Source: Deinococcus depolymerans
GTDB taxonomy: Bacteria; Deinococcota; Deinococci; Deinococcales; Deinococcaceae
Direction of reading: 5' to 3'
DNA length: 64,000 bases
NCBI RefSeq assembly: GCF_039522025.1
Contig: NZ_BAAADB010000012.1
Span: 62,001-126,000, forward strand
Part shown: piece after piece, positions 34,433 to 42,770 of the stretch
How positions within the stretch are numbered: the first letter of the stretch is position 1
Layout: every line of letters begins with the position of its first letter
The notes under the pieces: generated by a model
Told to the model about the DNA's origin: nothing
Databases searched by the model: none
The model's input: the letters and a program-made list of their open reading frames with translations, nothing else
Position numbers and translations under genes: made by a program

Positions 34433-35197
34433 TCACGGCGCCTCTCCTTCCCACGCACTCCTGGCGTGGCGGATGGCGTCCCAGAGGGTGAGCCGCTCGG
34501 GGCCTTCGCGGCGTTCGCCACTGCTGCGGTCCGTGAGGGTCAGTTGCCACCCGCCGCCCGTGCCGCGCAGCTCGACGTCCGCGACGGCGCGCAGACCGTC
34601 CACCCAGTCGAGGGGGCGCACGTCGTCCGCCTGGCCCTGCGGCGCAGCGCCCTGGTAGCGGGTGCGGTCCTGCGCGCCCCGCTGCGCGGCCCTGGCGACG
34701 GCTTCCACGCGCCGCTCGGGCGGCACCTGCGTCAGGGGGACGCTCTCGCCCGTGTCGGGGTGCTCGACGTGCGCCCCGGCGGCGAGGTCCCGTACGGTGT
34801 CCGCGACGGCCTGTACGTCCGCGCTGCTGGGCCGGTCCTTGCCGGTCACGCTTCTGGTCACGTCCAAGACCAGCTGGTAGTCGTCGGGGACGATGCCGCC
34901 CAGGGCGCGGGTGACGCGTTCCGGAGGGAGGCCCAGGCCACGCGCTTCGAACTCGGTGGCGGCCGCTGCGTAATCGATCAGCTGGTACGCGCGGGTGCGG
35001 CTGAATCCGAAGGTGTCCATGGCGTACGCCTCGAACGTCGAGAACGCGCCCAGGTACAGGCCGGAGTCGCGGATCTCCGTCAGGGCCCGCCCGGCGAGGA
35101 CGGCGGCCGCGCCGCCCACGCGGACGGCGTCCTCCAGTTCCGCGAGGCGGGCGCGCTGCTCCGGGGTCAGGAGGCGCTGCGCGGTCGTGGCCGTCAC
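34433..35197 (-). CDS. Phage DNA-binding protein with helix-turn-helix
   Basis: A 254-residue protein. Residues 40-90 hold an HTH-type segment (FEAYAMDTFGFSRTRAYQL) embedded in a helical region found in phage and plasmid regulators. A central linker is followed by a small beta C-terminal domain (DVELRGTGGGWQLTLTDRS). It starts inside the stop of the upstream gene (35,194). Confidence 0.55.
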   Translation of the reverse strand: MTATTAQRLLTPEQRARLAELEDAVRVGGAAAVLAGRALTEIRDSGLYLGAFSTFEAYAMDTFGFSRTRAYQLIDYAAAATEFEARGLGLPPERVTRALGGIVPDDYQLVLDVTRSVTGKDRPSSADVQAVADTVRDLAAGAHVEHPDTGESVPLTQVPPERRVEAVARAAQRGAQDRTRYQGAAPQGQADDVRPLDWVDGLRAVADVELRGTGGGWQLTLTDRSSGERREGPERLTLWDAIRHARSAWEGEAP

Positions 35198-35454
35198 GCG
35201 GCCGCCTTGAGCCGCTGGTGGCGGCGCTGGCGGGCCTTGCGGGCGGCGAGGACGGCCATGCGCAGCGCGAGGGCCGGATCAGCGGCGCGGCACTTCCGGC
35301 CACCGCCCAGGCTGTCGGGTCGCCACGCAATGGCCGTGAACAGCCGGGTGCCATCTGGCAGGGCGCGGCTCACCAGCCGGTACTCCCAGTCGCAGCGGTG
35401 CAGGAAGGCGAGCATGCCGGTCAGGTCCTCGGGCATGGGGGTCAGTGGGCTCAC
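35194..35454 (-). CDS. 86-residue early protein, unknown
   Basis: A short basic protein whose GTG (35,454) overlaps the exonuclease stop (GTGA) and whose end overlaps the next start. An ATG 6 codons later (35,436) is an alternative start. Visible: HRCDWEYRLVSRALPDGTRL, then an Arg/Lys-rich C-terminus. Function unknown. Confidence 0.5.
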   Translation of the reverse strand: MSPLTPMPEDLTGMLAFLHRCDWEYRLVSRALPDGTRLFTAIAWRPDSLGGGRKCRAADPALALRMAVLAARKARQRRHQRLKAAA

Positions 35455-36131
35455 AGGCGGTCCTCGTCCTCGTGGCCGATCCAGGGGAAGTCGGCGGGGT
35501 CCAGGGCTGCGCAGGCGTGGATGAGCCGCAGGACCTGCACGCAGTCGCTCACGGCCGCGTGCTTGGTCAGGTCGCTGACGTCCACGCCGCGCTGGGCGGA
35601 CGCGTCTGCGAGTCGCGCCCAGCGGTAGTTGCCGTAGGAACCGTTCCAGGATCCGGCGAGCGGCGAGTACGCGTCCATCACGCACTCCGCGCTCCGGCTG
35701 ATCGCGTTGAAGGCGTGGAGGTCCGCGCTGCCGCCCGCCACGCCGCCCGGCGCGGCGAACCAGCCCGGCAGGGTGGCGTCCAGCGTCGCGCAGATGCGGG
35801 GCAGGTCGAAGCGCTTGTTGTAGATGACGACGCGGCGGCCGGTCAGAAGGTCGCGGAGGTCCGGCCAGCGTTCCCCGAAGCTCGGGCAGTCGGCGAGATC
35901 GGCGTCCGTGATGCCGTGCACAGCCTGCGCGCGCGGGTCGATGGAGCAGGTAGGCCGGAAGCGTTCCTCGAACAGCGTGCGGCCGCTGCCATCCACGAGG
36001 CCCAGCTCGATCACTTCGCCGTCCAGGCCGGTGGTCTCCGTGTCGAGGATCACGAGGCGCGGGTCGGTCGCCCAGTCGAGGAAGCGTTCAATCACGGCGG
36101 CAGCGGCGGTGGGGGTGGGTGCAGTGGTCAC
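35451..36131 (-). CDS. DnaQ-like 3'-5' exonuclease (DEDDh)
   Basis: A 226-residue protein. Exo I motif ILDTETTGLDGEVIE (residues ~28-42), Exo II YNKRFDLPR (~103) and Exo III HAAVSDC (~192) give the DEDDh metal ligands, so it should degrade single-strand DNA 3' to 5'. Placement next to annealing-protein and resolvase genes suggests a recombination role. Confidence 0.85.
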   Translation of the reverse strand: MTTAPTPTAAAAVIERFLDWATDPRLVILDTETTGLDGEVIELGLVDGSGRTLFEERFRPTCSIDPRAQAVHGITDADLADCPSFGERWPDLRDLLTGRRVVIYNKRFDLPRICATLDATLPGWFAAPGGVAGGSADLHAFNAISRSAECVMDAYSPLAGSWNGSYGNYRWARLADASAQRGVDVSDLTKHAAVSDCVQVLRLIHACAALDPADFPWIGHEDEDRL

Positions 36132-36132
36132 G

Positions 36133-36366
36133 TCAGTTCTCCAGGTCGTAGAGGAATTCGCAGAGTTGGTCGGGGTGGGCGTAGGCGGCCTGCACGGCCT
36201 GAATGACGGTCTGGAGGTTGAGTGGCGGCAGGCCTGCGGGGATGAAGATCAGGAGCCCTCGGGCGTTGTCGCCCTGCACAGCGAAGGGCGAGGCGGCGGG
36301 GTCGTGCTCCTGCTGGAAGAAGGCCAGAGCGTCAGCAACAGGCTGGGAGAGGTCGGGAAGCGTCAT
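36133..36366 (-). CDS. 77-residue protein, unknown
   Basis: A small acidic protein overlapping its upstream neighbour by 4 nt. Visible: a short N-terminal helix (VADALAFFQQEHDPA) then a hydrophobic stretch (GLLIFIPAGLPPLN). Function unknown. Confidence 0.45.
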   Translation of the reverse strand: MTLPDLSQPVADALAFFQQEHDPAASPFAVQGDNARGLLIFIPAGLPPLNLQTVIQAVQAAYAHPDQLCEFLYDLEN

Positions 36367-36785
36367 GCGTTGATTCCCTCGTCCCGGTCGTCGTCGTCTT
36401 TCGGGAACATGGGGGTGCTGGTGCCGTCTACGATCTCCACGGTGAGTTCGACGTCGTACGTGCCGGGCAGGGCGTTCAGGTACTGCTCGAAGCGGGCGGC
36501 GGCACTGAAGGGGAGTTCCACGACAGCCACGACTTTGAAGTCGGTGGTCTTGCTGCCCTTGCTCTTGCAGGTCCAGGTGCGGCGGTCGCCGCCGCCGTAG
36601 ATCCGGAGGGTGAACGTGGCGATGGCGCGGGAACCTTTTTTGGTGCTGATGCGGTGCGCGCGGCGCAGGTGCTGGAGGTTCAGGCCCTCGCCGGGCAGTT
36701 CCAGGTGCAGGGTGCTGAACAGTTCCCCGTCCTTGTCGCGTTCGTGCTTGATGGCGTCCAGTTCGACTTTCAAGGTTTGCTTCAT
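36363..36785 (-). CDS. 140-residue protein, beta-rich, unknown
   Basis: An early-operon protein with a very acidic C-terminus (KDDDDRDEG). The middle (IATFTLRIYGGGDRRTW, KVVAVVELPFSAAARF) has a beta-sheet pattern consistent with an OB-like or ssDNA-associated fold, but no family was recognised. ATGA-type overlap with the next gene supports co-translation. Confidence 0.5.
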   Translation of the reverse strand: MKQTLKVELDAIKHERDKDGELFSTLHLELPGEGLNLQHLRRAHRISTKKGSRAIATFTLRIYGGGDRRTWTCKSKGSKTTDFKVVAVVELPFSAAARFEQYLNALPGTYDVELTVEIVDGTSTPMFPKDDDDRDEGINA

Positions 36786-36841
36786 GGGGTGCTCCTGGGA
36801 GGAAGGGGAGGCCGCCCGCTTCGGCGGCCTCCGGGTGACGG

Positions 36842-39802
36842 TCAGTCGGCGGCGGTCGCGGTTGCCTGCACCTGCTGGGCCATGTCGCGCAGGCCCTGCC
36901 AGTCCTGCAGTTCGGTGTCGGTCATGTCGTCGATTTCCTGCTGGAGCACGTTCAGGCCGTCGGCGGTCGTGTCGTCGGTGGGGTCGATGCCCAGGTCTTC
37001 GAGCAGGCTGCTGATCTGCTGGCCGTCCAGTCGCGCCACGAGGTCTTTCGCGTCCTGGCGGTACTTGCGGGCCTGTGCGGTGTCGGCCACCTCGGGGAAG
37101 CGGGCCAGGGGCGGGACGTACCCGCGCGCGGCCAGGGCGTCGGCGTGCTGGAGGATCGCGGCGCGGATCTCGGTGTTGGTGGTCAGGGTGCTGATGTGGC
37201 CGTTCTTCACGCCGTGGCCCTCGGCAATCCCGGCGTCCTCGGCCAGTTCGATCAGGCGGTCGCGCGGGTACGCCTTCAGGTGCGCGTCCGTGAGCTTCAT
37301 CTGGACGGTGGCGCCCGTGTCGGCCGCGAGGCGCGTCACGAACGCGTAGGGCGCGTGCATGGGGTTGAATTCACTCCAGCCGCCCACGGCTTGCGCGATC
37401 AGGACGCTCTGCACGTCCAGCAGGTCCTCCAGGGTCAGGGTCATGAGGAGATCCAGGTACGGCAGGACGTCCGCGCCTTCTGGGTTGTAACCCTTGAATT
37501 CCTGCGTGATGGGCCGCTTGGGCAGGTGGTGGCCGTTCACGCCGAGCTGCCCGCCGACCTTCGCGTCGATCTCTTTCAGGCGGGCGAGGCCGGTGGGGAT
37601 CGGGGTGGGCATTGAGTACTCGAGGCTGGCGCGCAGGCTGACAGGCGTGGCCTGAAGGAGGCTGAGGATGGTCAACGCCACGGTGCGCTTGTGGTCCCCG
37701 ACCAGCGCGGCGCGCAGGGCCGTCGCGCGCGCCTGATGTGCGTCCACCCAGCCGCTCTTGCGGATAGCCCCGCCTTCACTGCCAGTCGCCTCACTGGCGG
37801 TCTTGGCGCGTTCGGCGGCCTGTTCCTTGGCGCGGGCGCTCTTGATGTCGGCTTCCCGGGCGCAGCGTTCCTGCTTCACCTCGCCGGTCTGGGTGCTGAC
37901 CAGGATCACCGTGCCCTTGATGTTCTCGGGGACGCTGTAGGTGGTGTAGGCGTCGTAGGGCAGGGTCAGGTACTGCTTGGCCTGCTTCACCACGTCCACG
38001 AAATGCTGCTCTTTCTTCTTGCTGAGGGTCTTCCGGCGCTCCTCGACCCACGCGAGCTGGAGCGCGAGCGCCGCTTGCGGATCTGCGAAGCGGGCGGGCT
38101 GGTCCCCGAACAGGTCCTCGATGATCTCCAGTCCGCTGGTGGCCACGTCGAACTTGGCGCGCTCGACGAGGAACGTGCAGCTGGCGATCATGTCGCGCAG
38201 GCGCTGGGCGCTGTCACCACGTTTCGCGGCCGTGATCACATGCTCGCGCAGCGGCCCGCTGGTCTGGGCGATCACCTGCGCCTGGGAGATCACGATCTTG
38301 CCGTCCGCCAGAAGAGTGCGGGCGTCCTCGCCCAGGCCCTCGGCCAGCACGAGGCGCTTCTCGACGGTGCGAGTACTGCACTTGAACCGCAGGGCGATGT
38401 CCTCGACGCTCGCACCCAGGCGGATCATTTCCACGAAGGCGTCGGCCTCCTCCAACGGTTCCACGTCGGCGCGTTCGCTGTTCTCGGCGACGGCCAGCAT
38501 GAGCGCGTCGAGGTCGGTCATCTCCTGCACGCGGACTGGCACGAGGTACCCGTCGGGCAGCTGTCCGGTGTCGTGCAGGAGCGTCAGGGCGCGCAGGCGC
38601 CGGCCACCGGCGATGACTTCCACGGTGTCCGCGCCGGGCGTGACGCGACCGACCAGGTTCTGCATGAGGCCCTTCGCGGCGATGCTGTTCGCCAGAGAGT
38701 CCAGGGCGTCCTGCGGGAACTTCTTGCGGGGGTTGAGCGGGCTGGCCACCAGCGCCGTGACGGGCAGCCAGTTCAGCTGGTCGGTGTTGAGGATCGGGCC
38801 GGGTGCGGGGGCCGGCTCGACCATAGCGGCCTCCAGCTGCGCCTCGCTCACCGGGAAGGGGAGATCCGCGTCACTGCTGGAGCTGATCTCCTGCGCGGCG
38901 GCAGGTATGACTTCCGCTTTCTTGCCGCCCTTGGGCTGGGCGTTCATCTTCTCGCGGGTTTCCTTGACCATCTGCTGGAAGTCGGTGTGGCCGGGCTGCT
39001 CGGTGTTCTTGCGGTTGGCTTTCTTCGCGGGCATGACGGCCTCCTGGGCGGGCTTGCGGACGTAGACGGTGGCGGTCTGGACGTTGGTGCCGGACTCGGT
39101 GAAGGAACGCTCGTCGTTCAGTCCGAACTCGCCGTACTGCTTCACGAACTCGCGGAACGCGGCGGCGCGGCGGTCCTGGCGGAACGTGAAGCCGGACGGG
39201 GCGATGGCGACGAGCGTGCCGCCGGGTGCGAGGCAGTGCGTCCAGGCGTGTTCGATGTGGGCGATGTAGGCCTGGGCGTCGTCCTCGCTGCGGAACGGGG
39301 GGTTCATGACGATGGCCGGGTACGGCTCGCTCGGCGTGAAGGTCAGGAAGTCCGTGCCGACTACGCGGTAGCCAGCGGCCTGCAGGTGGGCGCGGCGGGT
39401 GTCGTCCAGTTCGACCACGTCCACCTGCGCGCCGTACTCGCGCAGCACGTCGGCCAGTGCGCCGGTGCCGGCGCTGGGTTCCAGGACCCGCACGCCGTCC
39501 AGGTCCGCGACGGCGCTCACGACCTGCCGGGCGAGTTCCTCAGGCGTTGCGAAGAACGACAGGGGGTTCTTCTTCGGCAGGGTCTCCCCGTCCAGCACGC
39601 GGGCCAGCACGTCCCGTGCGTTCGTCTGGAACAGGTGCGCCCCGGCCTTGCGGTTCCACTTGCCGCCCAGCGCCTCGATGGCCTTGGCGGTCGCCTGATA
39701 GACCTTGCGGTCCAGCTGCCCGGCCAGGGTGAGGGTCAGGCCGTCCTCGCTGATCGTCGCGGCGCGCAGCGCGGCCTGCACGTCGGGAGACAGGCGGCTC
39801 AC
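36842..39802 (-). CDS. DNA methyltransferase - ParB-type fusion protein
   Basis: A 986-residue multidomain protein. Residues 1-60 are a small helical domain. Residues ~90-250 are an adenine-type methyltransferase: motif I EPSAGTGALA (108-117) and catalytic NPPF (167-170). A linker leads to a ParB-like domain (344-440; IAGGRRLRALTLL) and an HTH (463-485; IALRFKCSTRTVEKR). The C-terminal 500 residues are long and mostly helical. Fused architecture is visible in one uninterrupted frame; roles in methylation, partition and replication control are inferences. Confidence 0.8.
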   Translation of the reverse strand: MSRLSPDVQAALRAATISEDGLTLTLAGQLDRKVYQATAKAIEALGGKWNRKAGAHLFQTNARDVLARVLDGETLPKKNPLSFFATPEELARQVVSAVADLDGVRVLEPSAGTGALADVLREYGAQVDVVELDDTRRAHLQAAGYRVVGTDFLTFTPSEPYPAIVMNPPFRSEDDAQAYIAHIEHAWTHCLAPGGTLVAIAPSGFTFRQDRRAAAFREFVKQYGEFGLNDERSFTESGTNVQTATVYVRKPAQEAVMPAKKANRKNTEQPGHTDFQQMVKETREKMNAQPKGGKKAEVIPAAAQEISSSSDADLPFPVSEAQLEAAMVEPAPAPGPILNTDQLNWLPVTALVASPLNPRKKFPQDALDSLANSIAAKGLMQNLVGRVTPGADTVEVIAGGRRLRALTLLHDTGQLPDGYLVPVRVQEMTDLDALMLAVAENSERADVEPLEEADAFVEMIRLGASVEDIALRFKCSTRTVEKRLVLAEGLGEDARTLLADGKIVISQAQVIAQTSGPLREHVITAAKRGDSAQRLRDMIASCTFLVERAKFDVATSGLEIIEDLFGDQPARFADPQAALALQLAWVEERRKTLSKKKEQHFVDVVKQAKQYLTLPYDAYTTYSVPENIKGTVILVSTQTGEVKQERCAREADIKSARAKEQAAERAKTASEATGSEGGAIRKSGWVDAHQARATALRAALVGDHKRTVALTILSLLQATPVSLRASLEYSMPTPIPTGLARLKEIDAKVGGQLGVNGHHLPKRPITQEFKGYNPEGADVLPYLDLLMTLTLEDLLDVQSVLIAQAVGGWSEFNPMHAPYAFVTRLAADTGATVQMKLTDAHLKAYPRDRLIELAEDAGIAEGHGVKNGHISTLTTNTEIRAAILQHADALAARGYVPPLARFPEVADTAQARKYRQDAKDLVARLDGQQISSLLEDLGIDPTDDTTADGLNVLQQEIDDMTDTELQDWQGLRDMAQQVQATATAAD

Positions 39803-40281
39803 TTATCCACCCCGCCCTGGGCGCGGGTGAGGCCGGAGACGCGCTGCTCGACGCTGGCCAGCACGACCTCATGCATGTGCAGGCGCTCCATCAACTCGGG
39901 GGCGGTGATGGACTCGCGCAGCGCGGCGTAACGGTCGGCGGCGTCCACGCGCTCGACGGGGTCGTTGTTCGGGTTGCAGGCGTAGCGCAGGGCGTTCTCG
40001 GCGGCGTCGCACAGGGCGGGCTGGCAGCAGTCCATCGGGCGGCGCTGGAACTCGCGGGGGCCGTTTGCGGTGGGGAGCGTCAGGTACGTGACGCCGGGCG
40101 CGGTGCAGTGCGGGCAACTCATGTCCACCGGGGCGGGTGCGGCCGCTGCACGCTGTTGCTGGCGTTCGATGCTGGCTTCCAGGGCGCGGCGGGCGTTCGG
40201 GTGGAGGGTGAGCAGCTTCGCCATGTGGAACACCTGGGGATCGAGGGGCGTGGTGTCGGTCTGGTCGTGGTGGTTGGTCAT
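39799..40281 (-). CDS. 160-residue protein with a zinc-finger-like pair
   Basis: An early-operon protein between the initiator and the methyltransferase-ParB gene, overlapping each by 4 nt. It has an HxHDQ-rich start, a CPHC knuckle at residues 55-58, a second DCCQPALC cluster about 85-92 and a helical C-terminus. Function unknown; a small zinc-binding DNA-associated protein is plausible. Confidence 0.5.
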   Translation of the reverse strand: MTNHHDQTDTTPLDPQVFHMAKLLTLHPNARRALEASIERQQQRAAAAPAPVDMSCPHCTAPGVTYLTLPTANGPREFQRRPMDCCQPALCDAAENALRYACNPNNDPVERVDAADRYAALRESITAPELMERLHMHEVVLASVEQRVSGLTRAQGGVDK

Positions 40282-41330
40282 GGTTTCCGTCCGATGAGGG
40301 CGCGCACCCGTTCGCTGGCGGCGGCCTGCGTGGTCGGTGCGGTGGGGGTGGTCGGCGTGGCGAACTGGCGGGCTTCGCGGTCCAGCGCGTCGATCAGGTC
40401 ACCTCGGAACTTCCGGCTGCCGAGGCGGATGCGGTACTCGTCGTGCATCTCGCGGATGCGGTCGGTGGGGATGTCCAGCCAGTGCTGGCGGCTGGGCAGC
40501 TCGTCGATCAGCTCCTGGGCGTTCAGGGGGCGCAGGGCGGAGTGCAGGGCGGCGAGGGCCGCGCCGCGCGCCGCCGGAACCTTTTCAGTGGTCGCGGCGG
40601 TGGTCTGTCCGGCGTTCGCGGTGGCCTGGGTGATCCCGTGACCGGTCGTGGCGTTCGCCAGATTCACCCCGCCTGGGGTGCCGGTGCGATCAGCACCGGA
40701 GGGCTGGTTCTGGTCGCTTTCCTGACCTTCGTTGACAGCCGCCGCGACAGCGGGAGCGGGGGTATCGTGTCCCTGCTGTTGTTTGTCTTTAATGTCTTTC
40801 CTGTCTGTCTGTTGTCTTTGGGCACCCGTTTCTTCCTCGCTGGGCGCAGGAAAAACAGGGGTCAAAGGTCCACTAGGTTGACCATCTGAGTCAACTAGGT
40901 TGACCGTTTGGGTCAACGTAGTAGACCGTTTGGGTCCACTAGGTTGACCTTCGGTTTTCCCGGTGGGTCTACTAGGTTGACCATCCGGGGCGATCAACTT
41001 GGGTCTACTAGGTTGACCCTTCGCGCCCGCCGCGGCCGCGCCGTCCTGGGAGATGGACAGGCCGTAGTAGACCTCCTTGCCCTGCTTGAGGACGGCGAGG
41101 GTGCCGCGCGCCTTGCCGGCGTTCACGCCGTTCATGACGCCCTGCTTCGACAGGCCGGTGTCGGCCATCAGCATGTCGAGCGTCAGGTGTGCGAGCTGGC
41201 CACCGGCGTTCCACCCGAAGGTGGCGCGGACGATGGCGAGCGTGACGCGCAGCTCGGCTTCTTTCATGTCCGCCTGCAGGGCGAACAGCTCGTTGGGCGT
41301 CTGGGTGTAGTTCGGTGCGCTGAAGCTCAT
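40278..41330 (-). CDS. O-like phage replication initiator with embedded iterons
   Basis: A 350-residue protein. The N-terminal 90 residues are a winged-helix replication domain of the lambda O / phage RepO style (LQADMKEAELRVTLAIVRAT, LMADTGLSKQGVMNGVN). Residues ~105-160 are a linker encoded by the iterons described below (peptides GQPSRP/GQPSGP). The C-terminus holds a small helical part (ELIDELPSRQHW, LGSRKFRGDL). No helicase or loader gene is visible in the window, so host helicase is likely recruited. Confidence 0.75.
   Translation of the reverse strand: MSFSAPNYTQTPNELFALQADMKEAELRVTLAIVRATFGWNAGGQLAHLTLDMLMADTGLSKQGVMNGVNAGKARGTLAVLKQGKEVYYGLSISQDGAAAAGAKGQPSRPKLIAPDGQPSRPTGKTEGQPSGPKRSTTLTQTVNLVDSDGQPSGPLTPVFPAPSEEETGAQRQQTDRKDIKDKQQQGHDTPAPAVAAAVNEGQESDQNQPSGADRTGTPGGVNLANATTGHGITQATANAGQTTAATTEKVPAARGAALAALHSALRPLNAQELIDELPSRQHWLDIPTDRIREMHDEYRIRLGSRKFRGDLIDALDREARQFATPTTPTAPTTQAAASERVRALIGRKP
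40868..41018. repeat. Iteron array (probable phage replication origin) inside the initiator gene
   Basis: A 16-bp motif GTCNACTAGGTTGACC occurs at 40868-40883, 40890-40905, 40934-40949, 40967-40982 and 41003-41018, with a weaker copy at 40912-40927. Start-to-start spacings are 22, 22, 22, 33 and 36 bp, about two or three helical turns. Each copy has inverted GTCAAC/GTTGAC arms. The repeat keeps its DNA sequence when it changes reading frame, so it is selected as DNA. This resembles the lambda origin inside gene O. Confidence 0.8.
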
Positions 41331-42271
41331 GCGGCGGCCTTCCTCGTGCCGGCCGCGCGGGCCGACGTCTGACGGGTCTTGGGTAGGGGCGTGGCGTGCT
41401 CCGGCAGGGCACGCGTCAGGTGCTGCCAGCGGCAGGCCAGCAGCACGTACGGCACGGCGTACGGGAGGGTGCGGCGCACGTAGACGCTGCGAACCTCGTC
41501 CCGGAGTTCATCGAGCGTGGAGCCCCGCAGGGTGGCGCGGCGCATGTCGATGGTCACGGCCCGCCGGAACCACGGACTCCAGCAAGCGGACCAGAACGTG
41601 ATGCAGGTCAGCAGGCCGATCAGCCGGGTCCGCTCTGCTTGCTCGGCCGGGGTTTCCGGACCGGATGGCCGCGCGGCCTTCCTGGGAGGTCGTTGGCGGG
41701 GTGGCGGCGGCGGGGCAGCGGTTTGAACTTCGGGTGCAGCCCAGAGGGATTCCTGGACCGCTGGGACGACCGAAGGCGCCTGCTCTGCTGGCGGCCCACC
41801 GACGGGGCCGCGTTCCAGGAACTGCGCGAAGCGGGCGGGGGAGACCTTCTCGCTGTTGTACCGCAGCCGTTCGGTCTTGGCCCGGCTGGATTGTGTCCGT
41901 TCCCAGGTGGCGCCGCAGCGGCCGCAGGTGCTGGCGTGGCCACCATCCACTGGCGCGGTCTTACTCCAGTCGTGCGTGCAGGCCTGCCCGGTGAACCCTT
42001 CCGTGATCAGGAAGGCGTCCTGACTTTCCCGGCACTGCCAGGAGCGGAACGTCGGGGTGATCATCCCGGCGGCCGCGCCGACCACCTCGCACTCCCGTGC
42101 GCTGGGCAGCCGGTCGGCCGTGCGCCACACGATCAGCATGCGGCGCTCGCCCTTCACGGCGGCCTTGACGTGCAGGCCGCCGGGCAGCTTGCGGTGCACG
42201 CCCGCCGCGGCGTCCGCGCTCGTGGTGAACATTTCCTCGAGGAGGGGACGCAGGGTGTCAGTCGGCCGCAT
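41327..42271 (-). CDS. 314-residue early protein, unknown
   Basis: A protein with an N-terminal beta-rich region containing a CRxxQ and ACTHDW ... CGRCG cluster (residues ~78-125, possible zinc site). A proline-rich linker (~170-215) is followed by a C-terminal helical region with membrane-like hydrophobics (LTCITFWSACWSPWFRR). Its ATG overlaps the upstream HNH gene's end by 14 nt. Function unknown. Confidence 0.5.
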   Translation of the reverse strand: MRPTDTLRPLLEEMFTTSADAAAGVHRKLPGGLHVKAAVKGERRMLIVWRTADRLPSARECEVVGAAAGMITPTFRSWQCRESQDAFLITEGFTGQACTHDWSKTAPVDGGHASTCGRCGATWERTQSSRAKTERLRYNSEKVSPARFAQFLERGPVGGPPAEQAPSVVPAVQESLWAAPEVQTAAPPPPPRQRPPRKAARPSGPETPAEQAERTRLIGLLTCITFWSACWSPWFRRAVTIDMRRATLRGSTLDELRDEVRSVYVRRTLPYAVPYVLLACRWQHLTRALPEHATPLPKTRQTSARAAGTRKAAA

Positions 42272-42770
42272 TCGCCCTCCCCAGCAGTGGCGCGAGGTCC
42301 ACTTCGTTCAGCCGCGCGAACGGGCCGTGCAGGGCCGTCGCGGCGGCGTTGTACGCCAGAGCGGCCAGCAGGACGTGCGGGAACGTGCCCAGGTAGATCT
42401 GACGCCGGCCCTGGTGAATCACGGCCCGGAAGCCAGTTCCGAACGCGCTGACTCCTTTGAAGCCGGTCTTGTTGTTGCGGTGCGCGCGGCGGTTGCGGTT
42501 GTTCTCCTCGACCGTGCAGGGCCGCAGGTTCACGCGGCGGTTGTCGAGCGGGTCGCCGCTGATGTGATCCCGGTACCCGCTGCCGTCCGGGGCGCGCAGC
42601 AGCTGGTGCAGGTTCACGGTGCGGCCCTTCGTGCCGGGCAGGTACGCGCGCGGGTACCCGCGGCGGCTCAGGTGCCAGCGGTACCCGGTCAGCAATGGCA
42701 GGTCCGCGTCATCGACCAGGGCGACGCGGCCCTGCCCGAGCCTTCCGACGAGCGCGATCTCAGCCATCAC
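42258..42770 (-). CDS. HNH endonuclease with AP2 DNA-binding domain
   Basis: A 170-residue protein. The central part gives the HNH pattern (DHISGDPLDNRRVNLRPC, with NRRAHRNNKTG). The C-terminal ~55 residues form an AP2 domain (GFKGVSAFGTGFRAV ... YLGTFPHVLLAALAYNAAA). This architecture is typical of free-standing homing endonucleases found in phage genomes. It overlaps the downstream gene by 14 nt and the DdrA-like gene upstream by 4 nt. Confidence 0.85.
   Translation of the reverse strand: MMAEIALVGRLGQGRVALVDDADLPLLTGYRWHLSRRGYPRAYLPGTKGRTVNLHQLLRAPDGSGYRDHISGDPLDNRRVNLRPCTVEENNRNRRAHRNNKTGFKGVSAFGTGFRAVIHQGRRQIYLGTFPHVLLAALAYNAAATALHGPFARLNEVDLAPLLGRANAAD

Noticed and set aside
40868..41018. 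CRISPR array
   Set aside because: Spacing is too short and irregular, there are no spacers of constant size and no cas genes; iterons explain it.
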